64,000 nucleotides of DNA from Flavobacterium johnsoniae (GCF_030388325.1 NZ_CP103794.1:4650001-4714000), one strand, 5' to 3'; shown: positions 16,711 through 25,925, counted from the first letter of the stretch. Notes: a model not told the origin generated them from the letters alone. Program-made: numbers and translations.

Positions 16711-17814
16711 ATGGTTACATTTCTTGTTCTAGCATTTTTTATAGCTCTTATCGTTTATAATTTCCTGCAGCATCCAAAATTTGGAAAAGCGCCTTCTGGC
16801 GAAAGACTGAATTTAATTCAGCATTCTCCTCAATATAAAAACGGAAAATTCGAGAATCAAAGTTTTACGCCAGATTTAGCTGAAGGCGAAAGTATGGCTG
16901 GAGTTTTACTTGAATTTTTCTTTAAGAAAGTTGATCGAAAAATTCCAACCGATTTAATTCCGTCAATTAAAACCGATTTAAAAGAACTTTCTCTCGACCA
17001 AGAAATTTTAGTTTGGTTTGGACATTCTTCTTATTTTATTCAATTAGCGGGAAAACGATTTCTGATTGATCCCGTTTTTAGCGGCAACGCCTCTCCTATT
17101 CCAGGCACAACAAAATCGTTTAAAGGTTCTGATATTTATACCGTTGAAGATCTTCCAGAAATAGATTATTTGCTGATTACACACGATCATTATGATCATT
17201 TGGATTATGATACTATTTTAAAATTAAAACCAAAAACTAAGAAAATAATTACGTCACTTGGTGTTGGTTCGCATTTTGAGTTTTGGGGTTTTCCATCAGA
17301 AAATATAATCGAAAAAGATTGGTATAGCACCATTCAATTAGATGAAAATCTCAAACTTCATACAACGCCTTCAAGACATTTTTCGGGAAGAAGTTTTAAA
17401 AGATGCAACACGCTTTGGACTTCTTTTGCTTTAGAAACTAAAGATTTTAAAATGTATTTGGGCGGCGACAGCGGTTACGATTCTCATTTTGCTGAAATTG
17501 GAGAAAAATACGGTCCGTTTGATGTCGCTTTGATTGATAACGGTCAATACAATCAAAAATGGAAATACATTCACAATATGCCCGAAGATGTTATAAAAGC
17601 GATGAAGGATCTGAAAGCAAAAAGAGTTTTTCCTGTTCATTCGTCTAAATTTGCTTTATCGCTACATTCTTGGGACGAACCTTTAAATAAAGTTACAGAA
17701 TTGAATAATTTATCTGAAAATCCGATTCCGTTAATTACGCCAATGATCGGAGAAAAAATCGAATTGAAAAATGAAAAACAGGAATTTAAACAATGGTGGC
17801 GTGGTGTTCGGTAA
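16711..17814 (+). CDS. Membrane-anchored MBL-fold metallohydrolase (UlaG/NAPE-PLD-like)
   Basis: A 367-residue protein with an N-terminal hydrophobic helix (VTFLVLAFFIALIVYNFL) followed by a metallo-beta-lactamase fold. The zinc motif HDHYDH is encoded around 17182-17199; FGHSSYFIQ and FLIDPVF come before it, and GGDSGYD supplies the bridging Asp. The arrangement resembles the NAPE-PLD/UlaG group of phosphodiesterases and lactonases. The ATG at 16711 follows the stop of the DUF1801 gene by one base. The substrate is unknown, probably lipid-like given the anchor. Confidence 0.87.
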   Translation: MVTFLVLAFFIALIVYNFLQHPKFGKAPSGERLNLIQHSPQYKNGKFENQSFTPDLAEGESMAGVLLEFFFKKVDRKIPTDLIPSIKTDLKELSLDQEILVWFGHSSYFIQLAGKRFLIDPVFSGNASPIPGTTKSFKGSDIYTVEDLPEIDYLLITHDHYDHLDYDTILKLKPKTKKIITSLGVGSHFEFWGFPSENIIEKDWYSTIQLDENLKLHTTPSRHFSGRSFKRCNTLWTSFALETKDFKMYLGGDSGYDSHFAEIGEKYGPFDVALIDNGQYNQKWKYIHNMPEDVIKAMKDLKAKRVFPVHSSKFALSLHSWDEPLNKVTELNNLSENPIPLITPMIGEKIELKNEKQEFKQWWRGVR

Positions 17815-17954
17815 TTGACAATTGTTAATTGTTAATTGTAATGTCAACCTGAGCGATCCCGAGGCTTCGGGAGAAGGGCGTTCCAATTAGTACTTGGGCA
17901 TCGACTTCGCTCAGCCTGACAACCAACTCAGCACTTTAAACTTGAAACCTAAAA
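17815..17954. repeat. Interspersed repeats: TTAATTG tract and GAGCGAAGTCGA palindrome
   Basis: A TTGTTAATTG tract at 17814-17841 is followed by a palindrome (17842-17920) opening TGTCAACCTGAGCGATCC and closing with GACTTCGCTCAGCCTGAC. The inner CCCGAGGCTTCGGGA is a second hairpin. The same families occur at 2071-2168. Confidence 0.75.
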
Positions 17955-19079
17955 ATGAAACAAAAAATATACTCTTTTTTAATTGCATTTCTCTTAACCG
18001 TAAATCTGTTTGCGCAAAACACCTACGTCTTTTTAGGTTCATACAATCGTAATAAAACGGCAGAAGCAATTCAAGTTTATCAATTGGATACTTTAAATGG
18101 AAAATTGATCAAAATTACTTCGGTTAAAAATATTGTGAATCCCTCCTATTTAACGGTTTCTCCAAACGGAAAATACGTTTACGCTTGCACGGATACGAAA
18201 ACACCAAATGCAGGAAGTATAAGTAGTTTTGAATTTAATCCTGAAACAAAATCACTTACTTTTTTAAATAGCCAAAGAAGCGGTGGCGAAAATCCGGTTT
18301 ATGTTTCCGTTCATAAAAGCGGAAAATGGATTGCAAATGCGAATTATACAGAAGGAAGCGTTTCTGTTTTTCCGATCTTAGAAAATGGTAAAATCGATTC
18401 GATTGCGCAGAATTTTCAATATATGGACGGAAGCGTTAACAAAGAAAGACAAACTAGATCTCACGTACATTCGGCTGTATTTTCTCCTAATTCCGATTAT
18501 TTGTTTTTACCCGATTTAGGCGCAGATAAAATTCGCTGTTATGCATTTAATGAAAATCAGAAAAAGCCTTTAATAGAAACTAAAAACCCATTTACAAAAA
18601 CCGATTTAGAAGCTGGACCAAGACATTTTACTTTTCATTCAAATCAAAAATTTGGTTATTGCATTGAAGAAATGGCAGGACAAATAAGTGTTTATAATTA
18701 TGAAAATGGAGTTTTAAATAAAATTCAGCGTATTGCAACGCATTCTGATAAAATTAAAGAAGGTTTCGAAAGTTCTGATGTTCACATTTCGCCCGACGGA
18801 AAATTTCTTTACGCTACAAATCGCGGAAAAGAAAATAACATTGCTATTTTTTCTATTGACGAAAATGGACTTTTGAAAAACATTGGTTATCAATCGACTT
18901 TAGGCAAACATCCACGTGTTTTTGCCATTGACGAAAGCGGAAAATTTTTAATCGCTTCGAATGTTCAAACTGGAAATGTAATTGTTTTTAAAAGAAATCC
19001 TAAAACTGGATTATTGAAGAAAACTGGAAAAGAAATTAAAATGCAGGATGTTTCTTGCGTTCAGATTAAAAGGATTTAA
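17955..19079 (+). CDS. Secreted lactonase-family beta-propeller (Pgl-like)
   Basis: A 374-residue protein with a signal peptide (MKQKIYSFLIAFLLTVNLFA) and the seven-bladed propeller of the 6-phosphogluconolactonase/YbhE family: PSYLTVSPNGKYVYAC, NPVYVSVHKSGKWIANANY, SHVHSAVFSPNSDYLFLPDL, AGPRHFTFHSN and HPRVFAIDESGKFLIASN. Blade-end motifs of the form SP-N-G-K-Y repeat through the protein. Because it is exported, cytosolic 6-phosphogluconolactone is an unlikely substrate; a periplasmic lactone or sugar role is more likely. Confidence 0.87.
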   Translation: MKQKIYSFLIAFLLTVNLFAQNTYVFLGSYNRNKTAEAIQVYQLDTLNGKLIKITSVKNIVNPSYLTVSPNGKYVYACTDTKTPNAGSISSFEFNPETKSLTFLNSQRSGGENPVYVSVHKSGKWIANANYTEGSVSVFPILENGKIDSIAQNFQYMDGSVNKERQTRSHVHSAVFSPNSDYLFLPDLGADKIRCYAFNENQKKPLIETKNPFTKTDLEAGPRHFTFHSNQKFGYCIEEMAGQISVYNYENGVLNKIQRIATHSDKIKEGFESSDVHISPDGKFLYATNRGKENNIAIFSIDENGLLKNIGYQSTLGKHPRVFAIDESGKFLIASNVQTGNVIVFKRNPKTGLLKKTGKEIKMQDVSCVQIKRI

Positions 19080-19110
19080 CTTTAAACCATCAATCATAAA
19101 ATCATAAAAA

Positions 19111-19641
19111 ATGCAAACATCAAACTTCAATTTACAACCTCCTATTTTAGAAGACGACATTGTAAAACTTATTCCATTAGAAGAAAATCATTTTGAAGAA
19201 TTGTTTGAAGTTGCTTCAGATCCTTTGATTTGGGAACAGCACCCATCAAAAGACAGAAGCAATAGAGAAGGTTTTAGAACATTCTTCGATGCGGGATTAC
19301 AATCTAAAGGCGCTTTTCTAATTTTAGATAAACAAACCAACGAAATTATAGGAACAACTCGTTATTACGATAACAAACAGGAAAATTCAAGTATTGCTAT
19401 TGGATATACTTTTCTAGCAAGGAAATTTTGGGGCGGACCTTATAACAAATCTTGTAAAAAATTATTGATTGATTATGCGTTTCAACACGTAAATTCGGTA
19501 CTCTTCCATGTAGGGGCAGAAAATTTCCGTACGCAAAAAGCGGTTCTAAAACTTGGAGCAGAAAAAGCAAGAGATATGATTCTTACCACAAATGGCGTAG
19601 ATATGCCTTATTTTGAATATGAATTGAAGAAAAAAGAATAA
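19111..19641 (+). CDS. GNAT-family N-acetyltransferase (RimJ/RimL-like)
   Basis: A 176-residue protein: LIPLEENHFEELFEVASDPL at the start, IGTTRYYD, IGYTFLARKFWGGPYNKSCK at the acetyl-CoA loop, and HVGAENFRTQKAVLKLGAEK near the end. This is the RimJ/RimL-type layout for acetylating protein or small amine substrates. It may share a transcript with the following LOG-family gene (gap about 97 bp). The substrate is unknown. Confidence 0.87.
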   Translation: MQTSNFNLQPPILEDDIVKLIPLEENHFEELFEVASDPLIWEQHPSKDRSNREGFRTFFDAGLQSKGAFLILDKQTNEIIGTTRYYDNKQENSSIAIGYTFLARKFWGGPYNKSCKKLLIDYAFQHVNSVLFHVGAENFRTQKAVLKLGAEKARDMILTTNGVDMPYFEYELKKKE

Positions 19642-19737
19642 ATGAGAGAAGAAAGATTCAAGAAGAAAGATTCAAGAAGAAAGATTCTCTTACCTCTTTA
19701 TTCTTTCATCTTTATCCCTTCTCAAAAAATAAAAAAA

Positions 19738-20319
19738 ATGAAAAGAATAACAGTCTTCTGTGCCTCTAGCTATGGCACTGAAAAAATATATGAAGAACAA
19801 GCCGCTGCTTTAGGAAAAACGTTGGCAGAACAAAACATAGAATTGGTTTACGGCGGTGCAAATGTAGGTTTAATGGGCACTGTTGCGGATGGCGCATTGA
19901 GTGCTGGCGGAAAAGTAATTGGCGTACTTCCGAACTTTTTGCGATCTAAAGAGATTGCTCATTTAGGTTTAACCGAATTAATTTTGGTTGACAGCATGCA
20001 CGAACGCAAAACAAAAATGAATGATTTGTGCGACGGCGTAATCGCGCTTCCTGGCGGTTTTGGAACGCTAGAAGAACTTTTCGAAATGCTGACTTGGGCG
20101 CAACTTGGACTTCATAAAAAACCAATCGCAATTTTAAATATAGACGGTTTTTACGATTCTTTAATTGAATTGCTTCAGAACATGACGACAAAAGGTTTAT
20201 TGAAAGAAGTTAATCGAGAAATGCTTTTGGTTAGCGATAATATTGATGATTTATTACATCAAATGAAAAATTACACGGCGCCAACAGTTGGTAAATGGAT
20301 TGACAAAAAGAATGTTTAA
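19738..20319 (+). CDS. LOG-family / TIGR00730 Rossmann-fold protein
   Basis: A 193-residue protein homologous to cytokinin riboside 5'-monophosphate phosphoribohydrolase (LOG) and its bacterial relatives, which cleave ribose-5-phosphate from nucleoside monophosphates. Visible are VFCASSYG at the first strand, YGGANVGLMG, MHERKTKM and the family signature PGGFGTLEE. The start at 19738 is chosen: the in-frame ATG at 19642 would add a low-complexity, lysine- and arginine-rich stretch without family match. Bacterial members act in nucleotide turnover. Confidence 0.9.
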   Translation: MKRITVFCASSYGTEKIYEEQAAALGKTLAEQNIELVYGGANVGLMGTVADGALSAGGKVIGVLPNFLRSKEIAHLGLTELILVDSMHERKTKMNDLCDGVIALPGGFGTLEELFEMLTWAQLGLHKKPIAILNIDGFYDSLIELLQNMTTKGLLKEVNREMLLVSDNIDDLLHQMKNYTAPTVGKWIDKKNV

Positions 20320-20354
20320 CTATGAAAATTTTATCTAGTTAAATTCTATTTTGA

Positions 20355-20362
20355 TACATTCG
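20355..20362 (+). promoter_or_regulatory. Candidate -7 box of the outer-membrane gene
   Basis: TACATTCG, one mismatch from TAnnTTTG, lies 27 bp before the ATG at 20389. TTTTG precedes it directly, too close for a -33 box. Confidence 0.3.
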
Positions 20363-20388
20363 CAATCCAAATTAACCAATCCAAAAAC

Positions 20389-21069
20389 ATGAAAAAAATT
20401 ACCTTTTTATTATTTGCCTTTTCTTTAATTACTTTTAAAACAATTGCACAAGAATCTAAATTTAAACTCGGAATACAAGGCGGTTTAAATTATTCAAGTT
20501 TTAGAGGCTACGATTCTTATGCAGACGAAAATCCAGGTTTTGCTTATGTGTTCGGAATTTCTTTCCAACACCAAATTCAAGAAAACTTATCTATAAAAGC
20601 CGATTTGAATTATGAAAGGAAGACACAAAACTTTAAAGGTACAGTAGAAGTATTAAATCCAGAAGTTCCAACAGGACCAATGGAAGGAAATTATCGTTTT
20701 AAAACTACAGCTTATTTAAATTATATTGTGCTGCCGATTATGATTAAATACAATTTTTCTCGAGATAAAAGTTTTTATATAAATGGCGGACCTTATTTGG
20801 GATATTTATTAAAATCGGGAATTAAATCAAAGTCTAATATTCCTGGAGTAATAAATGCTGATGACGAAGATACGGATCGCAAAAAGTCATTAGATTTTGG
20901 ACTTTCAGCAGGAATTGGAAAAGAATTCAAATTAGATTCTAATCATCAGATTTATGTCGAAATAAGAGAAAATTTAGGACTCCAAAATATTTCTAAAACA
21001 GAAGTAATAAACGATGGCACTATAAAAACCAACTCCTTAAATTTATTAGTCGGATTTACATTTAATTAA
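20389..21069 (+). CDS. Porin-family outer membrane beta-barrel protein
   Basis: A 226-residue protein with signal peptide MKKITFLLFAFSLITFKTIA. The mature part has the PF13568-type pattern (KLGIQGGLNYSSFRG, LSIKADLNYERKTQNFKG, YLNYIVLPIMIKYNFSRD, GGPYLGYLLKSG and a closing LNLLVGFTFN). The final residue after FTF is Asn rather than the usual aromatic. It is an integral outer-membrane barrel with no known substrate. Confidence 0.85.
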   Translation: MKKITFLLFAFSLITFKTIAQESKFKLGIQGGLNYSSFRGYDSYADENPGFAYVFGISFQHQIQENLSIKADLNYERKTQNFKGTVEVLNPEVPTGPMEGNYRFKTTAYLNYIVLPIMIKYNFSRDKSFYINGGPYLGYLLKSGIKSKSNIPGVINADDEDTDRKKSLDFGLSAGIGKEFKLDSNHQIYVEIRENLGLQNISKTEVINDGTIKTNSLNLLVGFTFN

Positions 21070-21188
21070 ATTTTGACACTTTTACTGCAACTATTTCATA
21101 AATTAGAGGTCGCAAGAAAAAATTGAAATCTAGACGTAAAATGTGGTTTCATTTTTACATCTAACTTTCAACCTATAACCTCTCAACA

Positions 21189-21656
21189 ATGAAAACAGAA
21201 AACAACAAATTTGCAAAAGCTGAAATGCTGATTCGGAAACCTGTTTCAGAAGTTTTTCAGGCTTTTATAGATCCACAGATAACGAGTAAATTTTGGTTTA
21301 CGAAAGGATCGGGAAAACTGGAAGAAAACCAAAAAACCGAATGGACTTGGGAAATGTATGGTTTTTCTCTTTCGGTTAAAACATTGGTTCTTAAAGAAAA
21401 TAAAAAGATTGTTATTGAATGGGGAAATCCAGATGAAATTACTTTGGTAGAATGGGTTTTTAATCCGTTAAACGAACATGAAACTTTTGTAAGCATAACA
21501 AACTCAGGTTTTCATGGCGACACAGATAAAATAATCGATCAGGTTCGTAATTCGACTGAAGGTTTTACTTTGGTTTTAGCTGGTGCGAAAGCGTATTTAG
21601 AACATAATTTACAGTTGAATTTAGTTTTAGATCGCTTTCCGAAAGGTCTTGCTTGA
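21189..21656 (+). CDS. SRPBCC (AHSA1-like) protein, second of two
   Basis: A 155-residue protein of the START-like fold: AEMLIRKPVSEVFQAFIDPQ, then KFWFTKGSGKLEE, VVIEWGNPDE-type strand, and a C-terminal helix TLVLAGAKAYLEHNLQLNLV. Closely similar in layout to the protein at 12597. Ligand unknown. Confidence 0.85.
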   Translation: MKTENNKFAKAEMLIRKPVSEVFQAFIDPQITSKFWFTKGSGKLEENQKTEWTWEMYGFSLSVKTLVLKENKKIVIEWGNPDEITLVEWVFNPLNEHETFVSITNSGFHGDTDKIIDQVRNSTEGFTLVLAGAKAYLEHNLQLNLVLDRFPKGLA

Positions 21657-21893
21657 TGGTGATTTAAACGCAAAGAACACAAAGTTTTTACGTAAAGTAC
21701 GCGAAGTTTTTCGAGAATCATTAAAAATGATAAAGATTGCAAAGCTTTACAGATAAAGCTTTGCGAACTTAATATCTAGATTCTACCTCATCTCGTAATT
21801 TAAAAATCTTAGCGCACTTTGCGTTAAAAAAACTGACGTTGCTAGTGAAAACCTGAAACCTGAAACTTGAAACTTGAAACTTGAAACTAAAAA
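21657..21893. repeat. CGCAAAG-family palindrome and GAAACTTGAAACC tract
   Basis: AAACGCAAAGAACAC at 21664 and GCACTTTGCGTTA near 21814 are the outer arms of a broken palindrome with internal AAAGCTTTGCGAACTT. At 21847-21888 lies a direct-repeat tract of GAAACCTGAAACTTGAAAC units, also seen at 37995-38063. Confidence 0.7.
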
Positions 21894-22262
21894 ATGGAAA
21901 CAAAGAAACCTGAAAATATCGATGAATACATTGGCGGATTTCCGAATGATGTTCAGGAAATTTTGGAAAAAGTTAGAATGACGATTCAGAAAGCGGCGCC
22001 AGATGCTAAAGAAAAAATCAGTTATTCGATGCCAGCTTTTGAGCAAAACGGAATTGTGGTTTACTTTGCAGCCTACAAAAATCATATCGGATTGTATGCG
22101 TTGCCAACTGGACATGAAGCTTTTGCTGCGGAACTTTCTAAATATAAATCAGGCAAAGGTTCTGTTCAATTTCCGTTAAAAGAAAAAATGCCTTATGATT
22201 TAATCACTAAAATTGTAAAATTTAGAGTGAAGGAAAATCTTGAAAAAGTAAAAAAGAAATAA
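21894..22262 (+). CDS. DUF1801 protein, third of three (YdhG-like iron chaperone type)
   Basis: A 122-residue protein. IDEYIGGFPNDVQEILEKVR, PDAKEKISYSMPAFEQNGIV, YFAAYKNHIGLYALP and GKGSVQFPLKEKMPYDLITK are the hallmark blocks of the short DUF1801 proteins related to B. subtilis YdhG and frataxin-like iron chaperones. The next gene starts 5 bp after its stop. Iron binding is inferred from family only. Confidence 0.87.
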   Translation: METKKPENIDEYIGGFPNDVQEILEKVRMTIQKAAPDAKEKISYSMPAFEQNGIVVYFAAYKNHIGLYALPTGHEAFAAELSKYKSGKGSVQFPLKEKMPYDLITKIVKFRVKENLEKVKKK

Positions 22263-22267
22263 TTAAA

Positions 22268-22951
22268 ATGAATCTAAACGAACACTACAACAAACTTTAT
22301 GAAACTTCTGCGGCAACAATTGCGGCAGGAAAATATTCGATAGATTTAGAACTTAAAAATGAATCTGACTCTCGTTTTGGAATTACATTGCTAATTCGTC
22401 CAAACGATGAAATTAAAGCCAATATTCAGCATTTTATTAATGAATTAAAAAAAGTAGAACCTGAACAGTATTTTTATCCTGAATCGGATATTCATATTAC
22501 GGTTATGTCTATCATTTCGTGTTCGGAAAACTTTACTTTAAATCAGATTTCACCAAAAGAATACATCGAAATTATCTGCAGAAGTTTGGTAGATGTAGAG
22601 AAAATCAAAATTCATTATAAAGGTGTAACCGCTTCGCCATCTGCATTGATGATTCAAGGATTTCCGAGTGATGAGACTTTAAATAATTTACGAAATAAAC
22701 TTCGCGAGAATTTCAAAAACTCAGGTTTACAGCAAAGTATGGATAGCCGTTATTCTATATTTACGGCACATTCTACCATAATGCGTTTTCAGGAAAAGCT
22801 TCAAAATCCGAAAAAATTAATCGAAACCGCTGAAAAATTCCGTGATTATGATTTTGGAGAATTTGATGTCACAAATTTAGAATTGGTTTACAATGATTGG
22901 TATCAGCGTAAAAATACTACGAAAGTTCTAGGAGATTTTGGTTTGAGATGA
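22268..22951 (+). CDS. 2H phosphoesterase superfamily protein (2'-5' RNA ligase-like)
   Basis: A 227-residue protein with the two H-x-T/S-x motifs that define the superfamily: HITV (in ESDIHITVMSI) and HSTI (in FTAHSTIMRF), spaced by about 90 residues. Such enzymes cleave 2',3'-cyclic or 2'-5' phosphodiesters in RNA or nucleotides. It overlaps no neighbour but lies 5 bp after a DUF1801 gene. Its stop is one base from the stop of the convergent VOC gene. Fold and active-site assignment are firm, the substrate is not. Confidence 0.82.
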   Translation: MNLNEHYNKLYETSAATIAAGKYSIDLELKNESDSRFGITLLIRPNDEIKANIQHFINELKKVEPEQYFYPESDIHITVMSIISCSENFTLNQISPKEYIEIICRSLVDVEKIKIHYKGVTASPSALMIQGFPSDETLNNLRNKLRENFKNSGLQQSMDSRYSIFTAHSTIMRFQEKLQNPKKLIETAEKFRDYDFGEFDVTNLELVYNDWYQRKNTTKVLGDFGLR

Positions 22952-22952
22952 T

Positions 22953-23315
22953 TTATTTGAACTTTCCAAAATGCCATAAAATGCCAGACGGATCGTGCAG
23001 AAAACATTCACTTCCCCAATCTAAATATTTTATTGGAGTTAATTTCGCTCCTTCATATTTTTCTGGAAGATTTAGATTTGAAAGTTCGCTGTAATATTTT
23101 TCAACATCATTAACTTCTACAAAAATCATAGTATTGTCAATCCAGTCTTTGACGTAGGCATCTTGCAGATAAAAGGCGATTTCATCGGATTTGAAAACAG
23201 ACATTTTTGCATCTAAAACAGTTTCTTCAAAACCTAAATCTCTGTAGAAACTTCTTGAAATCTCGTAATTTTTAGAACCAATAAATGGTCGGATTGATTT
23301 TATGTTATTTTCCAT
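22953..23315 (-). CDS. VOC/glyoxalase-superfamily protein
   Basis: A 120-residue protein of the bleomycin-resistance/glyoxalase fold: SIRPFIGSKNYEISRSFYRD, FYLQDAYVKDW, MIFVEVNDVEKYYSEL and CFLHDPSGILWHFG. Conserved metal ligands are reduced in number, so it may be a binding protein rather than an enzyme. It is the last gene of a leftward operon that begins with the antiporter. Confidence 0.85.
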   Translation of the reverse strand: MENNIKSIRPFIGSKNYEISRSFYRDLGFEETVLDAKMSVFKSDEIAFYLQDAYVKDWIDNTMIFVEVNDVEKYYSELSNLNLPEKYEGAKLTPIKYLDWGSECFLHDPSGILWHFGKFK

Positions 23316-23319
23316 TTTA

Positions 23320-23778
23320 CTACAAATTTATGTCGTTATAATAAATTAAAAACCATTTGTTGTTTATCAATTTAAATTGTCTTTCAACTTCAAAACCACT
23401 ATCCGGAATCCAAAATCTTTCCGTAATTAAAGAATCTGTTTTTATTAACGAATGTTCATATTCTCCAATTTCTATTTTTTCAGAGACTGGAATAGCATGA
23501 AACTCCCAATTTTTTCTTGTCCAATTATATTGTTCAAAGCCTGAAACGTGTTTTCCTCCAATCGGAAAATCCACTCTTGAAACTTGAAAAATAGAATCTG
23601 AGTGGAATTTTTTATTGAATTCTCCGAAGTTTTCTACTATTTCAAGTTTTTCCTTTAATGCTTTGTTTTTATTTTCAATTAAATCTTGATTTGTTCTTTC
23701 AACTTTTTTTCCATCATTACAACTTAAAAAAGTAATAGAAACAAAAGCAATTATGAATTTAGAAAAGTTTTTCATCAT
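23320..23778 (-). CDS. Lipoprotein of unknown function
   Basis: A 152-residue protein with a hydrophobic N-terminus ending in the lipobox FLSC (MMKNFSKFIIAFVSITFLSC), so it is probably lipid-anchored. The mature part is charged and has WEFHAIPVSEKIEIGEYEHS and SGFEVERQFKLINNKWFLIY, compatible with a small beta-rich domain. Its ATG overlaps the TAA of the antiporter gene (TAATG), so the two are coupled. Confidence 0.75.
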   Translation of the reverse strand: MMKNFSKFIIAFVSITFLSCNDGKKVERTNQDLIENKNKALKEKLEIVENFGEFNKKFHSDSIFQVSRVDFPIGGKHVSGFEQYNWTRKNWEFHAIPVSEKIEIGEYEHSLIKTDSLITERFWIPDSGFEVERQFKLINNKWFLIYYNDINL

Positions 23779-25925
23779 TACCCTTTTTTCAAAATACTTC
23801 CCAAACCACGACCAATTTGCTCAATTGCTTCAATACCTTTTGCTAAAGGTGAAGCCGTAAAATCTTCATACGCATCCATTGCGCTTTCTTTTCTGTCATC
23901 TTGCGGATAAACCAAAATCACATTACTATCTTCAAAAGATTTTTCGAATTTCTGAGGTAGTTTATCAAAAATAGATTGGTACGAAACCGAACCTTTTCTT
24001 GAAAGATTAAAAACAACTAAATCAGTTGGTTTCATTTCGTCAGAAATTGATTCAAAATCTTCCCAATCCGAAACATTTTTAAATCCTAATTTAGCATTCA
24101 ATTTCAAATTATTAGCAATCTGCTGAATAGTTTCGTGTGTTTTGTATTCGGCGTAAATCACAATCGGAATACTTAATTCTTGAGATAATCGGCTCACTTT
24201 CTGGATTAATAAATGAAAACCAATTCCTCTTTCCGAAAATGGCGGACAAACAAAAACCAACCTTTTTTCTTCTATAAAATTCTTTTGAAATCTACAGATG
24301 AATAAATTTTTATCTACATTATTGATAATTGAATCTACATTTTCTCCAAAAATTTTATCTAAAAATCCCGTTTTTCTTGGCCATCCAACAATCACAATGT
24401 CTGACATGATTTCTTTAGAAGTTCTTGCAATTCCGCTCGCTGGATTATGATCGATTCTTGCAATTGTATTTATTTTCACTTCTGAAGCCGAAGCCTGAAC
24501 CACAAATTTATCAACGGCTTTTCTATATTTTAAAATATTCTTCTCTGCCTGATTATTATTCGGAACAATCGTTAATAATGTAACAGGATTTGACGATTTT
24601 TTATCTTTAATTAAAAGAGCAAAATCTAACAAACTCGCCGCAGCAGAAGTTTTTGCCAACGGAATCAAAATGTGTTCGTCTAAAATCTGATCTTTTTCTG
24701 CATCTTCATGTGAAATTTCTTCTTCGCAGATTGCAATCTTTTTAGCCGCTTTTTCTGTCGCAAAAGAAGCTACGATACAAGTAATTAAAATCAGAATAAT
24801 AGTTCCGTTTAAGATATTTTCATCTAAAATTTTAGCTTTAAAACCAACCAAAATTACTGCCAAAGTTGCTGCCGCGTGCGCACTGCTCAATCCGAAAATA
24901 AGCTGTCTTTCGGTTTTGCTGTATTTAAAAACAATTTGCGTAAAGAATGCTGCAATCCATTTTCCAAAAATTGCCACAACACTCAAAGTTCCTGCAACAA
25001 TCAAAGCTGTTGGACCGCTTAGAATAACGCTTACGTCAACCAGCATTCCTACCGAAATTAAGAAAAACGGAATAAACAAAGCATTTCCAATAAATTCAAT
25101 TCTATTCATTAAAGCCGAAGAATGCGGAATTAACGGATTCAAAGCCAAACCTGCCACGAAAGCTCCAATAATTGGCTCTACTCCTGCTACTTCCGCCAAA
25201 AAGGCTGCGAAGAAAACGACAGAAAGCACAAAAATATAATGGGCGTGTTTTTCACTTTCTAATTTCTTAAAAAACCATTTGGCAATTCTCGGAATAACCA
25301 AAAACATAATGGCAGAAAAAATTGCCAACGAAATAGTCAATTTAATCCAAAAAGCCTGATTTAGACTTCCTTGCGCACTTCCCATAATTACCGCTAAAAT
25401 AATTAGAACGGCTGTATCTGTTAGAATTGTTCCTCCGACAGTAATAGCAACTGCTTGATTCTTAGCAATTCCTAATTTACTAACAATTGGATATGCAACC
25501 AAAGTGTGCGTAGCAAACATACTCGCGGTTAAGAAACTTGCATTAAAATCATATTGCAGCAGATAAAAACAAACTGGAAATCCGATAGAAAGAGGGAGAA
25601 TAAATGTGAAAAAACCAAATAATAAACTTTTGTTTCTGTTGGCTTTAAACTCGTTCATGTCTAATTCTAAACCTGCGATAAACATGATGTATAAAAGTCC
25701 GATTGTAGAAAACAAGTCTACTGCGGAGTTTTTTGCCAAAATATTCAATCCGTGAGGACCTATAATAACTCCAGAAATGATAAGTCCGATAATTCCTGGA
25801 ATATTAATTTTCTTAAGTAAAATTGGCGAAAGCAGAATAATGAAAAGTATTAACGAAAAAATCAATACTGGATTGCTTAGTGGTAATTCGAATTCTTGTA
25901 ATAGATGTTTGAAAAATTCTATCAT
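23778..25925 (-). CDS. CPA2-family cation:proton antiporter with UspA-like C-terminus
   Basis: A 715-residue protein. About 12 membrane helices cover residues 15-395 (LILFIILLSPILLKKINIPG; MFIAGLELDMNEF; GGTILTDTAVLII; EVAGVEPIIGAFVAGLALNP), as in KefB/GerN/NapA-type antiporters. The TDT segment in helix 5 and GFKAK near helix 11 match the family. From about residue 405 a soluble region with LIPLAKTSAAASLLDFALLI and DIVIVGWPRKTGFLDK resembles tandem universal-stress-protein domains, probably regulatory. Na+ or K+ for H+ exchange is the likely activity. A candidate promoter is at 26043-26050. Confidence 0.9.
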   Translation of the reverse strand: MIEFFKHLLQEFELPLSNPVLIFSLILFIILLSPILLKKINIPGIIGLIISGVIIGPHGLNILAKNSAVDLFSTIGLLYIMFIAGLELDMNEFKANRNKSLLFGFFTFILPLSIGFPVCFYLLQYDFNASFLTASMFATHTLVAYPIVSKLGIAKNQAVAITVGGTILTDTAVLIILAVIMGSAQGSLNQAFWIKLTISLAIFSAIMFLVIPRIAKWFFKKLESEKHAHYIFVLSVVFFAAFLAEVAGVEPIIGAFVAGLALNPLIPHSSALMNRIEFIGNALFIPFFLISVGMLVDVSVILSGPTALIVAGTLSVVAIFGKWIAAFFTQIVFKYSKTERQLIFGLSSAHAAATLAVILVGFKAKILDENILNGTIILILITCIVASFATEKAAKKIAICEEEISHEDAEKDQILDEHILIPLAKTSAAASLLDFALLIKDKKSSNPVTLLTIVPNNNQAEKNILKYRKAVDKFVVQASASEVKINTIARIDHNPASGIARTSKEIMSDIVIVGWPRKTGFLDKIFGENVDSIINNVDKNLFICRFQKNFIEEKRLVFVCPPFSERGIGFHLLIQKVSRLSQELSIPIVIYAEYKTHETIQQIANNLKLNAKLGFKNVSDWEDFESISDEMKPTDLVVFNLSRKGSVSYQSIFDKLPQKFEKSFEDSNVILVYPQDDRKESAMDAYEDFTASPLAKGIEAIEQIGRGLGSILKKG

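Noticed and set aside
24916..25239. Plus-strand frame of 107 codons inside the antiporter gene
   Set aside because: A shadow of the membrane-helix coding sequence on the other strand, lysine-threonine-rich, with no support.
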